Below, one piece after another: positions 48,042 through 59,999 of a stretch of 64,000 bases of DNA. A program made the translations under genes and the position numbers. The stretch spans positions 63,453 through 127,452 of the forward strand of contig NW_001798970.1 of assembly GCF_000165425.1 (NCBI RefSeq), read 5' to 3'. Positions within the stretch are counted from its first letter, which is position 1. The number at the start of each line of letters is the position of its first letter. This DNA is from Paramecium tetraurelia. Taxonomy: Eukaryota > Ciliophora > Oligohymenophorea > Peniculida > Parameciidae. The notes under the pieces were generated by a model. That model searched no databases, was not told where the DNA came from, and saw only the letters and a list, made by a program, of their open reading frames with translations.

Positions 48042-49624
48042 TCAATTACCATAGATGTTTACTTGTTTATCAAAACTACAACTGTATATATTTTTATTAA
48101 ATTCGGCAAATCTAAAATAAAATATAAAATTACTTTATCGCAGTTACAACATCTCTATGACTTTCGAATTTGAAGAATTCTTATTACTTTTTGATGTCAA
48201 ACAAGTGTATATTTTTATTTTCACCTACAGCCAAGTAAGCTCCTGATGTATCATAAGAAATACTGCCTAAAGGAAATATAGAATTATATAAGACTTATGT
48301 TTTATGATTGAAACAACTTTTAGAATTAACCCGGATTTCTTAAGTCCCATTAAAACACTTCAGTTGATGATACTGATGCCAAATTAACTCCATTCTCAGA
48401 AAATGCAACCTAACTTATAGATCCCTAATATTATCGGTTTTTAGTTACTTCTTATCCTTCAAATTAAGCAACCAATTAGCCAGATGTAATCTTCCAAATT
48501 TTAATCTATGAATTTTCTTATCCAATTGCTAATAACAACCCATCTGGATGTATACCAACAGATGTAAATTAACATTATCCTTCAAAATCAGTTACTCTAC
48601 TAATTTATTAACCAGATCTTAAATCATATAACAACAAAAGACCTCCAGATGTCACAATAATAGCAATGTAGCCAAGAGGATGAATAGCTAATCCAGTGAT
48701 ATTCTGTCCTACTTTCACTGTTTAGGTTACTACTCCCTCATTAGTTTCGGTGTTAAATTAATAAATGACCAAGTCTCCATCTGAAGTTGATGAAACAAAT
48801 CTTAAATGTTCATCAGTTGTAAAAAATTTAATTGTATTTATTCGCTGATTGCTTTATTGATTCTTATACAACAATGTTTCGGAACGATACAGTGAAACTA
48901 AACCTGCTTATCCTCCTACTATCACATAATTTGCTTAGATATCTAATGAAGTGCCACCTTAAGTTTAAGTGTGTTATTACTTGATCTCATAATTTGACAA
49001 AATCTAAAATAATGAATTTGAGTACCTAAGGACTAGGAAACTATTCAAAATATGATTATTGCTTTCTTAATAATTTTCTTTGGCTTGTTAATTTTAACGC
49101 GGTTTATTCTATATCAGTCACATAATTTGCTGATAACTTTTCAGTAACATCATTGGTTTCTACTTCTACTTTATGATTTAATTTATTTTGTAATTGCGCT
49201 AATTCTATTCTTGCTTGATCTCTCTCTTTTATTAGCTTTGCTATCACACGACATGCAGCATCATGTTAATATAAGGCATGTGTTAATTCGTGTCTTACTT
49301 ATTCCAAATGCTATTTCAATTAGAATTGTTCCAACAACAAAGCATCCCATTCGTTTTGTAAAAGGGAAAGCAATGAAGGTATTGAGGTAGCAGTCACTGG
49401 TCTGGGTTTTTACACTTTGGCCACTTTCACCTTAATCTTAAAAAATATCATAATACCTCTATCAGATCATCAAAATTCAAAGGTCTTCCTGTTATTGGAC
49501 ATGTGCCTGTGCTTTCAATATGTTTTTCAATCAATCTTTTTTCGTAGATATGTCCACTCACTTTGGATATTACTGGGGTTTCTATTAATTCACCAGATAA
49601 TGCACAAGTTTACCAGGATTACAT
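48042..49624 (-). CDS. PRPF19: PRP19 splicing ubiquitin ligase
   Basis: U-box E3 ligase at the heart of the NineTeen complex that activates the spliceosome. There are 494 residues (human 504) with four introns: 49431-49456 (AAG end), 49004-49025, 48267-48294 (starts GTC) and 48112-48133. The N-terminal U-box reads CALSGELIETPVISKVSGH, IYEKRLIEKHIESTGTCP, TGRPLNFDDLIE; the TCPITG loop is typical. The Prp19 coiled coil follows (PSLLSLLQNEWDALLLE, HALYQHDAACRVIAKLIKER), then a seven-bladed WD40 propeller (TSDGDLVIYQF, VGIHPDGLLLAIGQ, VAFSENGVNLASVSS, SYDTSGAYLAVG). The first intron contains an in-frame TGA and sits inside conserved protein, so its AAG acceptor is well supported. Confidence 0.96.
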
Positions 49625-49674
49625 ATATTAATGATATGAATATATTTGAATATTTAATAAACTTATGTTAATCA

Positions 49675-50055
49675 TCATTATTTTGTAATTTCTGTCTTAA
49701 GATTATCAAATGAATCCACAGGTACATATTATGCAAGTGTGTAATACTTTCCTTTACCATCATCCTCTTCCTTCTTCTTTCTTTGCAATCTAACCCTAAT
49801 TCTTCTTGGTAAATTACGAATTCCTCTTGCCCAAATAGCCTCATTTAATTATGGATCAACTCTCACATCATCAGTTAACATATTTTTTTAAGCTAAACAA
49901 TCCCTTCACTTTTTACCAAATCTAACAATGTGACTCACTGCTCTAGGTGCCTTTCTTTTGAAAGTCTCCTTGTGAACAGCTTTATGAAGATTTATAGTAT
50001 AGTCTCTGCTCACTTCCCCTAAAGGATTAGGCTTTCCCTTCTCTTTCTTTCCCAT
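49675..50055 (-). CDS. RPL31: ribosomal protein eL31
   Basis: A large-subunit protein near the tunnel exit. There are 118 residues with one 24-nt intron (49893-49916), after which the conserved [20 protein letters not shown] is restored. Other family landmarks are [47 protein letters not shown] and the acidic/basic tail. The start is ATG 50055. Only 50 bp separate it from PRP19 downstream and 44 bp from the unknown gene upstream, all on the minus strand. Confidence 0.96.
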
Positions 50056-50099
50056 TAATTAAAATCTTTAAAAATTAATTTTAAAAAAGTAAGTAATCA

Positions 50100-50653
50100 T
50101 CATATATATTTACTATTCTAAATAATTGATCTTCCTGACTATCTTGGAGTTTGATTAACTGACATTACTGAACCACTTCGCGATTTTGCATTTTAGTTTC
50201 CACTGTTGAATAGGTTCACCTTTTCATTGTAAATAATACTTATTTTAAAATCGATTGCAAATAAATATTCTTCCTTCTTAGAACACAATTTACTGAAGTA
50301 CTTGGAGATACCCTTTGAGAAATTGCAGGTTGTCCTTACATTATTTTGGACTATTAGCCTTGTTATTCTAGCATTATCAGTTATATTGGATAAAGCTATT
50401 TCCTATGTTATTTCCTACGCCTCATATTTACATCTTCTAAGTCACTCTAGTTAACACTCTAGTTAACACTCAATTTCCTCTCTCTTATTAACTCAGTCTA
50501 TTAGGACAATTTATTCTTATAACTCGGTTTCTTATTGAGCGTCTTGTATTTCAGTTAAGAAAACCTTTAACCCTAATGTGGTTTGAGAGCATCTCCAAAT
50601 TCTGATGATGAATTAATTTCCCATCCTTGGATAATATCTTAAATTTTTAACAT
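50100..50653 (-). CDS. unknown Ser/Asn/Lys-rich protein
   Basis: There are 174 residues with one 29-nt TAG-ended intron (50403-50431). The N-terminus has DIIQGWEINSSSEFGDALK, and a duplicated SVNQSVNQS arises from a 12-bp tandem repeat near 50452-50475. After the intron come NITDNARITRLIVQNNVRTT and FAIDFKISIIYNEKVNLF. The C-terminus is Ser/Arg-rich (SRSGSVMSVNQTPRQSGRS). No domain recognised. An alternative with a 20-nt AAG-ended intron also keeps a frame open but gives a less protein-like middle. Confidence 0.58.
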
Positions 50654-51433
50654 TAAATATATTATGCACATTATTTAATATATTTTAGTGAAATAACTAA
50701 TCCTAACTTTTTTATACTTTCTAAAATTTTAAAGCTCAGAAGTTAGTGAAATAGAAATAGAATCTTAATACAATATCTTAGCTAATTTCAAGGTGGAAGA
50801 AGGAATTGTGTGTTTTCCTTTGAAGAAATAGCAATTTCATATGTATTAAAGGATTTTAAGATTACAAAATTGGATTCTATTCTATGCTTGTTTAAACAAA
50901 TAATCTTAAAATATTTTCAATCATCATTCTTTATTTACTCCTTGTTAAACATTTTGTAGGTCTCAGTAATTAAAAATAAAAATTAAATGTAAATTATCTC
51001 CAAATTTAGAGGAATGTTTAATCCATTTATTGATATAATGTTAAGCTTGTTGAAATGCCGTTGGTTCTAAAAAATATTATCATTTCTCTTTTTCTTAATT
51101 TTCATTATTTACAACTAATTACATTTTTAATTTTATCACCCAAAGCAGAGGACTTTATTTTTCCTTAGGCCCTTACTTATGAAGAGTTATTAGGTTAGGT
51201 TATGCTAAAGAAAAATCTCTATTTAAATCTAAGCTTCTTATCATTATTAAATTAGATTGGTTTTCATAATATATTATTTAGATCTGCAATTAAGGAAGTC
51301 GAAATTAATTGTAAATAGATAAACTTATTGAATAGGTTTATCCTTATAGTCATTTTCATGTTTGGGTTGATAATATTGTATAAAATAGGAGAGTTTCTTT
51401 TGAAAGTATTTTATATAAAAAAGATATTAATTT
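50654..51433. other. intergenic with a weak membrane-protein frame
   Basis: A plus-strand frame from ATG 51055 has a hydrophobic leader and a second helix (LLNRFILIVIFMFGLIILY) flanking a plausible stretch (SPKAEDFIFPQALTYEELLG). It stays open into the next gene in another frame, so a last intron or stop was not found. It may be a small membrane protein of about 120 residues. The first 400 bp show nothing. Confidence 0.3.
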
Positions 51434-52211
51434 ATGGTTTACAAAATCAGAAATAAGTCATTCTTCTGGACTAGAGCAGGATGGAAAAACAATTGGCATC
51501 CTAAGAATTTTAATGCCCCAAGACCATCAAGCTCTGAATTCACCATCGGTATTAGATGTCGTTATGATCATAATTCATTTTTGAGAGGCAATGAAATAAA
51601 TTTTATTTATTAGCTTACCATTCATACAGAAAGATCTCTAGACACTGTAAGTAGTACTTCTTTGGCAACAAGGAATTGGAAGAATTATTTTAGATGGGTT
51701 TGAGAACATTTTTCATTGTGCCACACATTGCTGAATGTCAAGTCACTCAAATCAAGCATGGTGGTGAAAGAAGAATGGTTGATTAAATCGATAGAGATTT
51801 TGAATTGGTATCTTACAATTCTCATCCATATTAATTGTTTACATACTCTGTTTGGAATTAATATTTAGCCAATCAACAAGAAGCTTATGAATAGAGAAAG
51901 AATGGTGGCCAGGCTATTGAGGATCAAGTGATCGATCATATTAGGTATGTATTTTAAGTACTATTCCGAAGTGAATTGGTGAAGGATGAAAAAGCTAAAT
52001 TGGGAGCTGGAAAACAATTGAGCATTGAGAAAACAGCAGAGATTGTCATGAATGTGATGAGACAATTGAGAGCAGCCCAATAGAGACCCAATCTTAATAA
52101 TAGGTAGAGATTTAACTTTTATAGGGAAGACGTGCTGATGGAGAATTTGATGACTTCCTTGAGTAAAGAAGACCATTCACAGCTCCAAATAACTAATCAG
52201 CTACTCATTGA
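51434..52211 (+). CDS. unknown 219-residue protein, unusually long intron
   Basis: Three introns give an exact frame: 51549-51613 (65 nt, the longest I needed anywhere), 51945-51971 and 52104-52129 (both ending AAG). The protein is basic and aromatic at the N-terminus (FFWTRAGWKNNWHPKNFN), then YRKISRHCKQYFFGNKELEE, RTFFIVPHIAECQVTQIKH, a Gln/Glu-rich helix, and a tail FLEQRRPFTAPNNQSATH. The Trp/Pro/Arg-rich start and short folded segments resemble ciliary microtubule inner proteins in general character, but that is a guess. No family can be named. Confidence 0.63.
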
Positions 52212-52270
52212 GCTGATTATATTAAAAACAATATATAACAACTTATTAATTATATTATTTATGTATTATT

Positions 52271-54188
52271 TCAATATTGTAAAGCTTCCTAAGCATAAAA
52301 TTTAACGTCTCTGTCGTTGTCATCGGTCATTTCATTTATTGCTCTACATTACTATTAAATCTATACTATTTTATTTGATTCAGAGTGCCTTGATGGTCAA
52401 TCTTTTTTGATAATGTCTTTGCCACCTTTATACTAACAAATCTAATATTCGGAACGACGTCCTTCATGCACTTCTATACGATTGGCCATAACTTATCCGT
52501 GATTGTAGGCCCATCAGCCACTAAGCCAATTTGTTAAATAGCATATAAGGCATTCATCCTATACAAGAAACCAGTATCCTTATTGAGAGTTTCCAAGCAT
52601 TTAGACAAAAAGCTTCCCAATGCCCAATCAATTTTGTAGGTTTAGATTAGATCATTCAATCTGCTCAACCCTATAGTTCTAACTTCAGCTGCTCTGTCCT
52701 TCAAAAACATAACATAGACTGGTTCTAATTGCTTGATGAATACTTCTGAATTCTTAATTGTTCTAAGATGATAAATCAGAAATACAATGCAAGTTGAATG
52801 ACTGTTTATATGATTTCTTTTCTGACTCTCCATTTAGGATCCTCCATGCATTTTTTCAAATGAGGAATGAATTACCCTAAAGAATCAGAACCAAGTGCAG
52901 CTGCAAAAACACCAACTGATTAAGCTGCATTCTTTCTTACATCCTAATTGTCATCACTCATTAATTCAATTAGGTAGGATTGCAATTTGCTTTAACTATT
53001 ATCTCGAGGTAAAATAGTAGCAATCTATCCAATAACTAAACAGGCCATTTCTGATAATTATCAATAAGTATTTACATTTCACTTATGCAAATGCATCCTT
53101 AGCTAATAATTATAATAATGGAATTATAAGATTTAGTTTCTCTGGAGATACAAATTTAATAAATTTAGCCAGACTTTTCACAGCTACAACTCTAACATCA
53201 CTCTCAGGATCTTTTAATAAGTTAGAAAAGATCTAAATTAAAGAGGAGTCTGCAATCTCTTTACCCACAGCTTCAGCTAACTTAATATTTTTAGTTAATA
53301 AAGTACTTCTGCAAATATCTTAGACAATGCCAATCTTACTCTCCATGATTTATCTTCTGCTGAAGATATGATCAGTGGCAATATGTTTGTTTTATTTTCA
53401 TTGATATTAAGGATGTTAGCAATGTTCATTATGCTTTCCATACACAATAATCTAACTTAATCTTATTCATCTTAGCATAATTATTTCAAAACAGTTATCA
53501 AAACTTCAATAACATGATTTTTATCCATGTATTATGCAATTTCACCTATTTTTGTTGCCACTGCTCTTCGAACCATGGGTGTTTCTTCACTGCATAGCTC
53601 AGTGAATTTTCTAATAGGTTAGTTTACATTAAGTACTATCTAAGTTTTTCTTTCTAATTTCCAGCTCTAGCATACATGGGACACATTAAGCTAACAGCAG
53701 ACACTCTACATGTGAAATTGGCTTCATTTGATGCTAGTTTTAGAATCTAGAAATCCTTTAAAACTTTTTACCAATGGGACTATTGTGTTAGAAATTTCAT
53801 TGTCTCCCAAAAAGCCACACACAATAATAATTGATTTAACAGCTTATTCTCTTACAACAGTCTCATCAAATCCAGCCAATTGCTCCAAAATAGGCAATAA
53901 GCATATCGATTATTATGGAATTATTTGACTAAATAAACCTATTCAAATACGCAATGTAGCCTAGCTCTTCTGCCATAGCAAATAAGACTTCATCATCTTC
54001 CTTTTTCATTAAAGCTGCAAATTTATTATCATATAGTTACTTTCAAAATATGGCAAAAGAACAGACTTTATTTTATCTGTCCCTAAAAGCGTTGCGATAA
54101 CTCTAACTCTGTGCATCGCATTGACCTTTAGATACAATTCCTCGTTTTCCATATCATCCTTAAAAATATCCATTGGATTATCACCCAT
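52271..54188 (-). CDS. PPP2R1A: PP2A scaffold subunit A (PR65)
   Basis: A HEAT-repeat scaffold that holds the PP2A catalytic and regulatory subunits. The start MGDNPMDIFKDDMENEELYL is followed by successive HEAT units: EDDEVLFAMAEELGYIAYL, FDETVVREQAVKSI, PMVRRAVATKIGEIA, DEQDQVRLLCMESI, DKSWRVRLALSKIF, ASSAAQSVG-type and DPKWRVRKEIIQTV, which are hallmarks of PR65. Several introns are needed; two that I placed are 54015-54040 (CAG end) and 52344-52366. The last repeat ends DDNDRDVKFYAQEALQY before TGA 52271-52273. Expected length is about 570-590 residues. The end is convergent with the unknown gene on the plus strand, 59 bp away. Confidence 0.92.
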
Positions 54189-54235
54189 TATTGATTGATT
54201 TAAATCTTTAATTATATATTATATTTTTTATAGAT

Positions 54236-56091
54236 TCAATTTACATACTCTGACAATCCCATGTCTGCAGCCTCCTACAATGCTTTACTTAACATATCCT
54301 AAACAAAGGTCTAGTCTGATTTTAAAGACAAAGATTTGTGATAATAATGAATTGCCTTGCTCAGACTGTTTGGCAACTCACTCAAATGATAAGAAAATGC
54401 CAAGCCAAAAAATATTTATGGAGAAACTGAATTTAACTACAATAAATCTCATTTAATTACCTAGATGCACTTTTCAAATATTTATATTGCATTTTTATAA
54501 TCCCTTTATTTCCTAAAGGAGTGTCCCAAATTCTAAAGTGCAGATTCCCTGATCTTGTGATTTGAATTTTGACAGAACACTAAAGCATTCAAGAAATACT
54601 ATATTCACATTATATCTTACATCTTTGGCTTCATTATATTTCTTCTGTTTATAAGCAATGACTCCCAATTCATTTTGAATCATGGGATCAGTAGGATTGA
54701 TGTCCTTAGCCTATTACAAAGACAAGATTGCAGTCTACAAATTGTTTGTCCTCAAATACTCCATTCCAATATAAACATGTGCTTGATAACAACCAGGGAA
54801 TTGTCGAGTGATCGATCTGTATATTGACATGGCCTAATCTGATTCATCTTGAATAGCATAAGAATGTGCCAACCCTATCCAACTGTAAATAAGATGTTAA
54901 TTTAATTGTATGGATTTCTGAAACTATTTTCTTGCGACTTCGTATTTCTTCGTTGAGAAATAGTACACTCCAACAACAAACCAACTCAAAGCATTTGAAG
55001 CATAGTTCTCTATCAAATTATGAGCACAAAAATATAATTCGGCTATCTAATCCAATTCCAATAAGCATGACACATAAGTTGGAATCACATCAAAATACAA
55101 TGGATCTTACTTAATAGCTTTTAATGACCAATCATATGCAGATGCTATATCATAACTATAATATGCCTTCTTAGCCTTAACATTCAGAATGTCAATGTTA
55201 TTCTTCTTGTCCAATGTTAAGTAGACTAAATCATTTTGAATTGGAATTTCCTCCTTTCTAATGTAAGGACTTCTTATGGGTGATGGTTTCAAATGTTGAG
55301 TCTCCACTTTATCCACTATCTGCAATTACTAAGATATCTTTCTTTTCTCTTCTTACAAGTGATCTGCTAATTTCTGATTCCCAATGTCACAATTTATCGT
55401 CTTGCTTACATAATAGTCTTTCAACCAAGCTTCATCTGAGCTTAGTTATATCTATTGGATGAGGTTCTCCTTCTCATCAGAAGAGATTAAATAGGAATCC
55501 ACTAATTATTAGAAAACTCGCACATTTGTTGGAGTCTTCTATAAGCACTCATAGTAATTTGAAACTGCCAATTATTTATTTTCTAGTGCCTCATAACATT
55601 GTCCTCTTATCCAATCACTTTAGGACGTTATTTCATCTTGCAATATCTCTATTCCTAATTCATATTGCTTGTTTGCATACAAGGCTCTAGCGGCTAACAC
55701 TGCAAAATCACCTTGTGTAAGTTTGTGCTTTAAAAACAAATTATATACTCCAGAATATTCAGCATTTGAAAAATGACACTAAAATTATTATAGTAAGTAA
55801 TATTACAATTCCAAGCATAAATACCAAATATGCCTATATATTTTAATCCTGATTCAGGCATAATAACTTCTCAGCAAAAAAGATAGCCTACTTGTATTAC
55901 CCCTAAAGATAGCTACTAATTCCCAATTAATAAATGTTCATAAATGATGGATTGTTTAACAATTGATTTGTAAAAATTGAGTTCGAAGAAGGATTAAAAT
56001 AAGGAAGTTGAACTTCATAGTACATGTTTGAGTATTTCTAAGGTTCGCTAGCTTATCTGATTATTTTTGATGTCTTTTTTTGAATTGACAT
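54236..56091 (-). CDS. CDC16: CDC16/APC6, TPR subunit of the anaphase complex
   Basis: A TPR scaffold of the APC/C ubiquitin ligase that drives exit from mitosis. The region around 54.6-54.9 kb matches APC6 best: WIGLAHSYAIQDESDQAMS, FPGCYQAHVYIGMEYLRTNN, INPTDPMIQNELGVIAYKQK. The MEYLRTNN and NELGV blocks are particular to CDC16. Upstream TPRs include YLQGQYKQAIFFAEKLLCLN. The C-terminus is a last TPR helix pair ending LSEYVN. Multiple short introns are present and not individually placed; the expected size is about 590 residues. The start is ATG 56091. Only 47 bp separate its stop from the PP2A scaffold start. Confidence 0.9.
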
Positions 56092-56617
56092 TAAACTATT
56101 ATGTTTAAAATTTGAATTTTTATATTAATTTTATGCTCACTCTAATTATATTTACTAATGTCCATTTATTTTAGGAATAAAAGTTATGGCCAACTTAATT
56201 CAAATTAAATTCAATTGTTTCGACAAATAAATTGAGAATAAACTTTAAAATATTACAATGTCAAATTTCGAATTAGAAATGAAAATTGCATTACTTTGTT
56301 GATATCAGAACTCAAGATGTTTAAATGATAACACTGAATCTTTATATGTAAATGATTCATCAAAATAAAGATTTATGAAATGTCTTCATTCTGATCTATT
56401 AATAGGTTAATTAATCTTCATATTATTTGTCTCTTTAATTGTTGTGTGTAAGTAATTTATTCTATTGGATGAGTGGATATCAATTTTATATAATTATTTA
56501 TAATCTATCATCTTATAAGTTTTATAAATTGCTCATAATAAATTTATAATTTGTAAAAATTTTTACTTCTTTGAACCTAATAGAGACATATAAAAGCTTA
56601 AGCTCAATGTAAATATC
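56092..56617. other. intergenic between CDC16 and 5S rRNA
   Basis: AT-rich, with no protein-like frame or other RNA gene seen. It contains the upstream region of CDC16 (-) and the 5' flank of the 5S gene. An AGCTTAAGCT-like word lies close upstream of the 5S start. Confidence 0.45.
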
Positions 56618-56737
56618 GTTGTCGGCCATACTAAGCCTAAAGCACCGGATCCCATTCGAACTCCGAAGTTAAGCGGCTTAAGGCGAGGTTAGTACTAAGG
56701 TGGGGGACCGCTTGGGAAGTCCTCGTGTTGACAACCC
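56618..56737 (+). rRNA. rrn5S: 5S ribosomal RNA
   Basis: A 120-nt match to the ciliate 5S pattern, beginning GTTGTCGGCCATACTAAG and containing CACCGGATCCCATTCGAAC, the box A-like AGTTAAGCGGC and the box C-like GGTGGGGGACCGCTTGG. The 5' GTTGTC pairs with the 3' GTTGACAAC to close helix I. It is transcribed by RNA polymerase III from internal promoters. Only one copy lies in this window, embedded among protein genes rather than in a visible tandem array. Confidence 0.97.
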
Positions 56738-56744
56738 TTTTTTT
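56738..56744 (+). terminator. RNA polymerase III T-run terminator
   Basis: Seven T directly after the 5S 3' end, the standard Pol III stop. Confidence 0.85.
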
Positions 56745-57450
56745 ATTTTATTTTATAGTTATAAAATTTAATTAAAATTTATCAAAATTATTATTATATT
56801 AATAATCTGCATATATTTTTACAAATTTATTATCATTCTAAATTTTGAGTTTATGAATAAATAAATTGAAAATGAGAAAACTTAATTGATTAGAGTTTGG
56901 ATTGTTCATTGGTATACCTCTTTGAAATAAAATCTTGATATTTTAGAATATTTAGTGGATAAAATAGTTTATCAGGTTTAAAGACATAATTGTAATAAAT
57001 ATTATTGATTTATCAAGATATGAGGAATAAAAAGGAATCCAATATTCTTAGTAGATATCTTGGGCTAATACCTTGTAAAATAATAAAATAAAATGGGTTC
57101 GTTTTTTATTGAATAAAATCGAGATGATTTTATTTGGTTTTATATCAATTACTATTTTATAAAGTGAGAGAAAGATGAAAAAAAAGAACAAAAACAGTAT
57201 TTTCCATTTTTTATATGAATAAATCAAATATCAAAATTTGATGGATAACCAATTTTTTTCTTCATTAGTTGATATTTAGATTCAATTTACAAGAATTTAG
57301 ATATATATAATGAACAAAGTTTATATAATTTGATAAAATTATATATGCATAATTAATGATAATTTAGAATTTTTTCGAATGACATTCCAAAAAGTTCTTA
57401 TATGTTCATATGAATATATTGTTGGAAGCTAGAAAAAATAATTTTATTTT
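56745..57450. other. AT-rich intergenic
   Basis: About 700 bp with no protein-like frame, RNA gene or clear repeat. It ends at the start of the next small plus-strand gene. Confidence 0.5.
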
Positions 57451-57846
57451 ATGAATAATCACCAACTTTATAGAGTTGAATATAACAAATCCATGTCAGA
57501 ATAGAAATTAAATACCTTTAGAAAATATTGTGAGCTTTCTTTAGAATAAAAGAAAGATCTGGAATGTTTTACTCTAATCAAGCATTTCATAAATAAGTAA
57601 GATGATTACTAGGATACTGATTCTTCTAATGCTTCCAGTGCTTCTGAGACTTCAAATACGGTGCACATGGAAGGAAATGAATAGCAATAGATATGCATAC
57701 AAATGTTTGATATTATAAGATAAATGAAAAGAGCAGTAAAACAATCTTAAAAATTATGTTCCTCCAAGATAAAAAAATTAAATAAGGTTATAGAAAAGAG
57801 AAATAAAGAAATCAACATGATTAAAATTAGACTTGGTCTGTAGTGA
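57451..57846 (+). CDS. small unknown protein with C-terminal coil
   Basis: An intronless frame of 131 residues: a Lys/Glu-rich helical N-terminus (SMSEQKLNTFRKYCELSLE), a Ser/Asp-rich linker (DTDSSNASSASETSNT) and a basic coiled C-terminus (KKLNKVIEKRNKEINMIKI). No family is recognised. The linker looks phosphorylatable. It is convergent with the coiled-coil gene on the other strand, 54 bp apart. Confidence 0.62.
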
Positions 57847-57900
57847 ATAAAACTATTACTATATAGTTAATTAAATGTAAAATACATTTATATAAATTAA

Positions 57901-59759
57901 TCACTTTTCTAACTCAAAATTAATTATGAATTCATTAATATCTTAATTATCGTCTTCTGTTTTTAACTTAAATTACTATAATTACAATTATATACCAATT
58001 GTTTAAGTGATCTTTGGTTAAACTTTTCTTTCGATGCAAGACTCTTGATCTACAGAGATTAAGTTTCAATCAATTTGAATAATTTCTCAACAACTTTTTC
58101 TGGATCAACTTGTGAACCAGAGTCATTTGAAAATAATCTTTTTCTTATCAAGTTTATGCTATTGGAATCTTTTTTTATCATGTCTGTTACTTTATCAGAA
58201 GCGATGGCTTCTTTTAAAATCTAGTGTTCGTCCTCTTGTTTAAACTGAAATTTAAATAAGGAATTTACATTTCTTTATTGTTTTTTCATATCTTTTTCTC
58301 TGTTTTAATATCCCAAAATCACACTTGATTGATTATCAATGTATTTAACCAATCTATCATAGATTTTATCAGGATCGAATTTAAGATTGACTTCTTCAGG
58401 GAAGTATTTTCTTTATAATAAATTCGCACTAACGATAACTTTCCTAAGATATGCTTATAGTTTTTCATTAGATGAAATTTAAATCATTTTTTCTAAATTG
58501 GATAACATTTCTATAGGATCGACCAAATTTGCTCTTGGTCCATCATCCATTTTATCAGGTAAGAGAGCTTTGGCTTTTGTCGTCCAATTGCAATAAACAT
58601 TCATGATTTTTTTGAATAAGGTCATGTACATTTCTTTGTATTATTCAAGTTCTTTGTTTGGTTAATCTTAATTCTGATTTTGGTTGGATGATTACTAAAC
58701 TTTATACATAGACAAATCTTAAATTTTTGATTCAAACTCTCTTTTTTATTATTGTAAGGATTTTTCAAGAAATCTCTTGTCTTCTTCTAAATCTGCTGTT
58801 TTCTTGGTGAGTGTTAAAACAGTGTTTTCAAAATACTCATATCTATCAATAATCTTCTCAGCTGAAAAGTCCACAAATTTTTTAGTCATAATTCTGTATT
58901 CTGGTAAAAACTTTTCGAGATCAACACTGACCCGTTTGATATCATCCAATTGGACTTTTGATTATTTTAATTCTTTTTATAATTGCTAATTTTTAAAGTT
59001 TAGACTTTCATTGGATGATTGCAATTCAAAGATTTTGTTTTTTGCCATTTCTAATTAATCTTTGAGTTCAGAACTAAGTTTGATGAAATAAATACTTTTC
59101 TCTTATGAATTTATCAACCTAATTTAACATTTGTAAGCTAATCCCATGTAATAATGCTTTAGATTCAGCAAGGATTTTATCCTTAGCAACGTTTTGAATC
59201 ATCTGATGTAGAGTTTGTTCAGCCCTTTATTTGATGTCCATAATATTTTTTCTCCTAGGATTCATGGTTGCAATTTCAGAAGCATTTTTCACAAGTCCAT
59301 CTATAATTTTCCTGGGTTGAAAACTTTGAGTTTTGAGCATTAATTTCCGTTACAAATTTTGGGATGTTACTTTTGTTTTGGTGTTCAAAGCACTCTTATA
59401 TAATGGAAAACATTAGTTACATTAACTTATTGTTTTAGTTCATCATCCAATGCTTCTGGTTTTGTGTAAATGTAATTGCCAAAGGCATCAAAAACTATGC
59501 GATGAAAGTTCTTTCTGAATTGATCGTATTCATCGACATTTATCTTCAACTCCTTATCGAAGTAATCTTCAGGACCGTCTATTTCAGCTTGATCATTCTT
59601 CACTCTCAAATTGCAAGTCCCAACTTCTGATTTACTAATCCCTTCGACTCTTTTCCTTTCCTGCAATTTTTTTAAGCTCCTGGGTGTAAGACTGGTGGGA
59701 TTCGTATATCTATTGTTTTTAATGGATGTATCGAGACCATCCTCAGAAGGTTAAGACAT
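57901..59759 (-). CDS. coiled-coil protein, possibly cytoskeletal
   Basis: About 590 residues over several exons; placed introns include a 20-nt one before the last exon, which restores LKTEDDNQDINEFIINFELE, and a 32-nt one starting GTT and ending AAG after LDDELKQ near 59393-59424. The N-terminus is basic with LTPRSLKKLQERKRVEG, then FHRIVFDAFGNYIYTKPEAL. The rest is mostly helical or coiled coil (SVDLEKFLPEYRIMTKKFVD; YFENTVLTLTKKTADLEEDK; IKSLASKEKFNQRSLKQL). This suggests a structural or ciliary protein. No orthologue can be named. Internal exon limits are approximate. Confidence 0.76.
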
Positions 59760-59999
59760 CCTAATCTCTATGATCAAATAGTACAATATTTATTTTGTGT
59801 GAGTCAGTGCAGTTTATGGTCTAGTGTACGACGTCTAAACTGATTAAGGAGTTTTTGTTACGGAATTATGCATTATAATAATAAAAATTATCAAGAACCC
59901 AAAATTTTTGTTATTCCAAGCAAATTATTCATAACTTTATGTTTCAATAATTGGCAATCCAGCTGACATTTCTGGTCTCGAAGTGATTGACTCAACAAT

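Noticed and set aside
50100-50653. A 20-nt AAG-ended intron in the Ser-rich unknown gene
   Set aside because: A single 29-nt TAG-ended intron at 50403-50431 gives a better protein without it.
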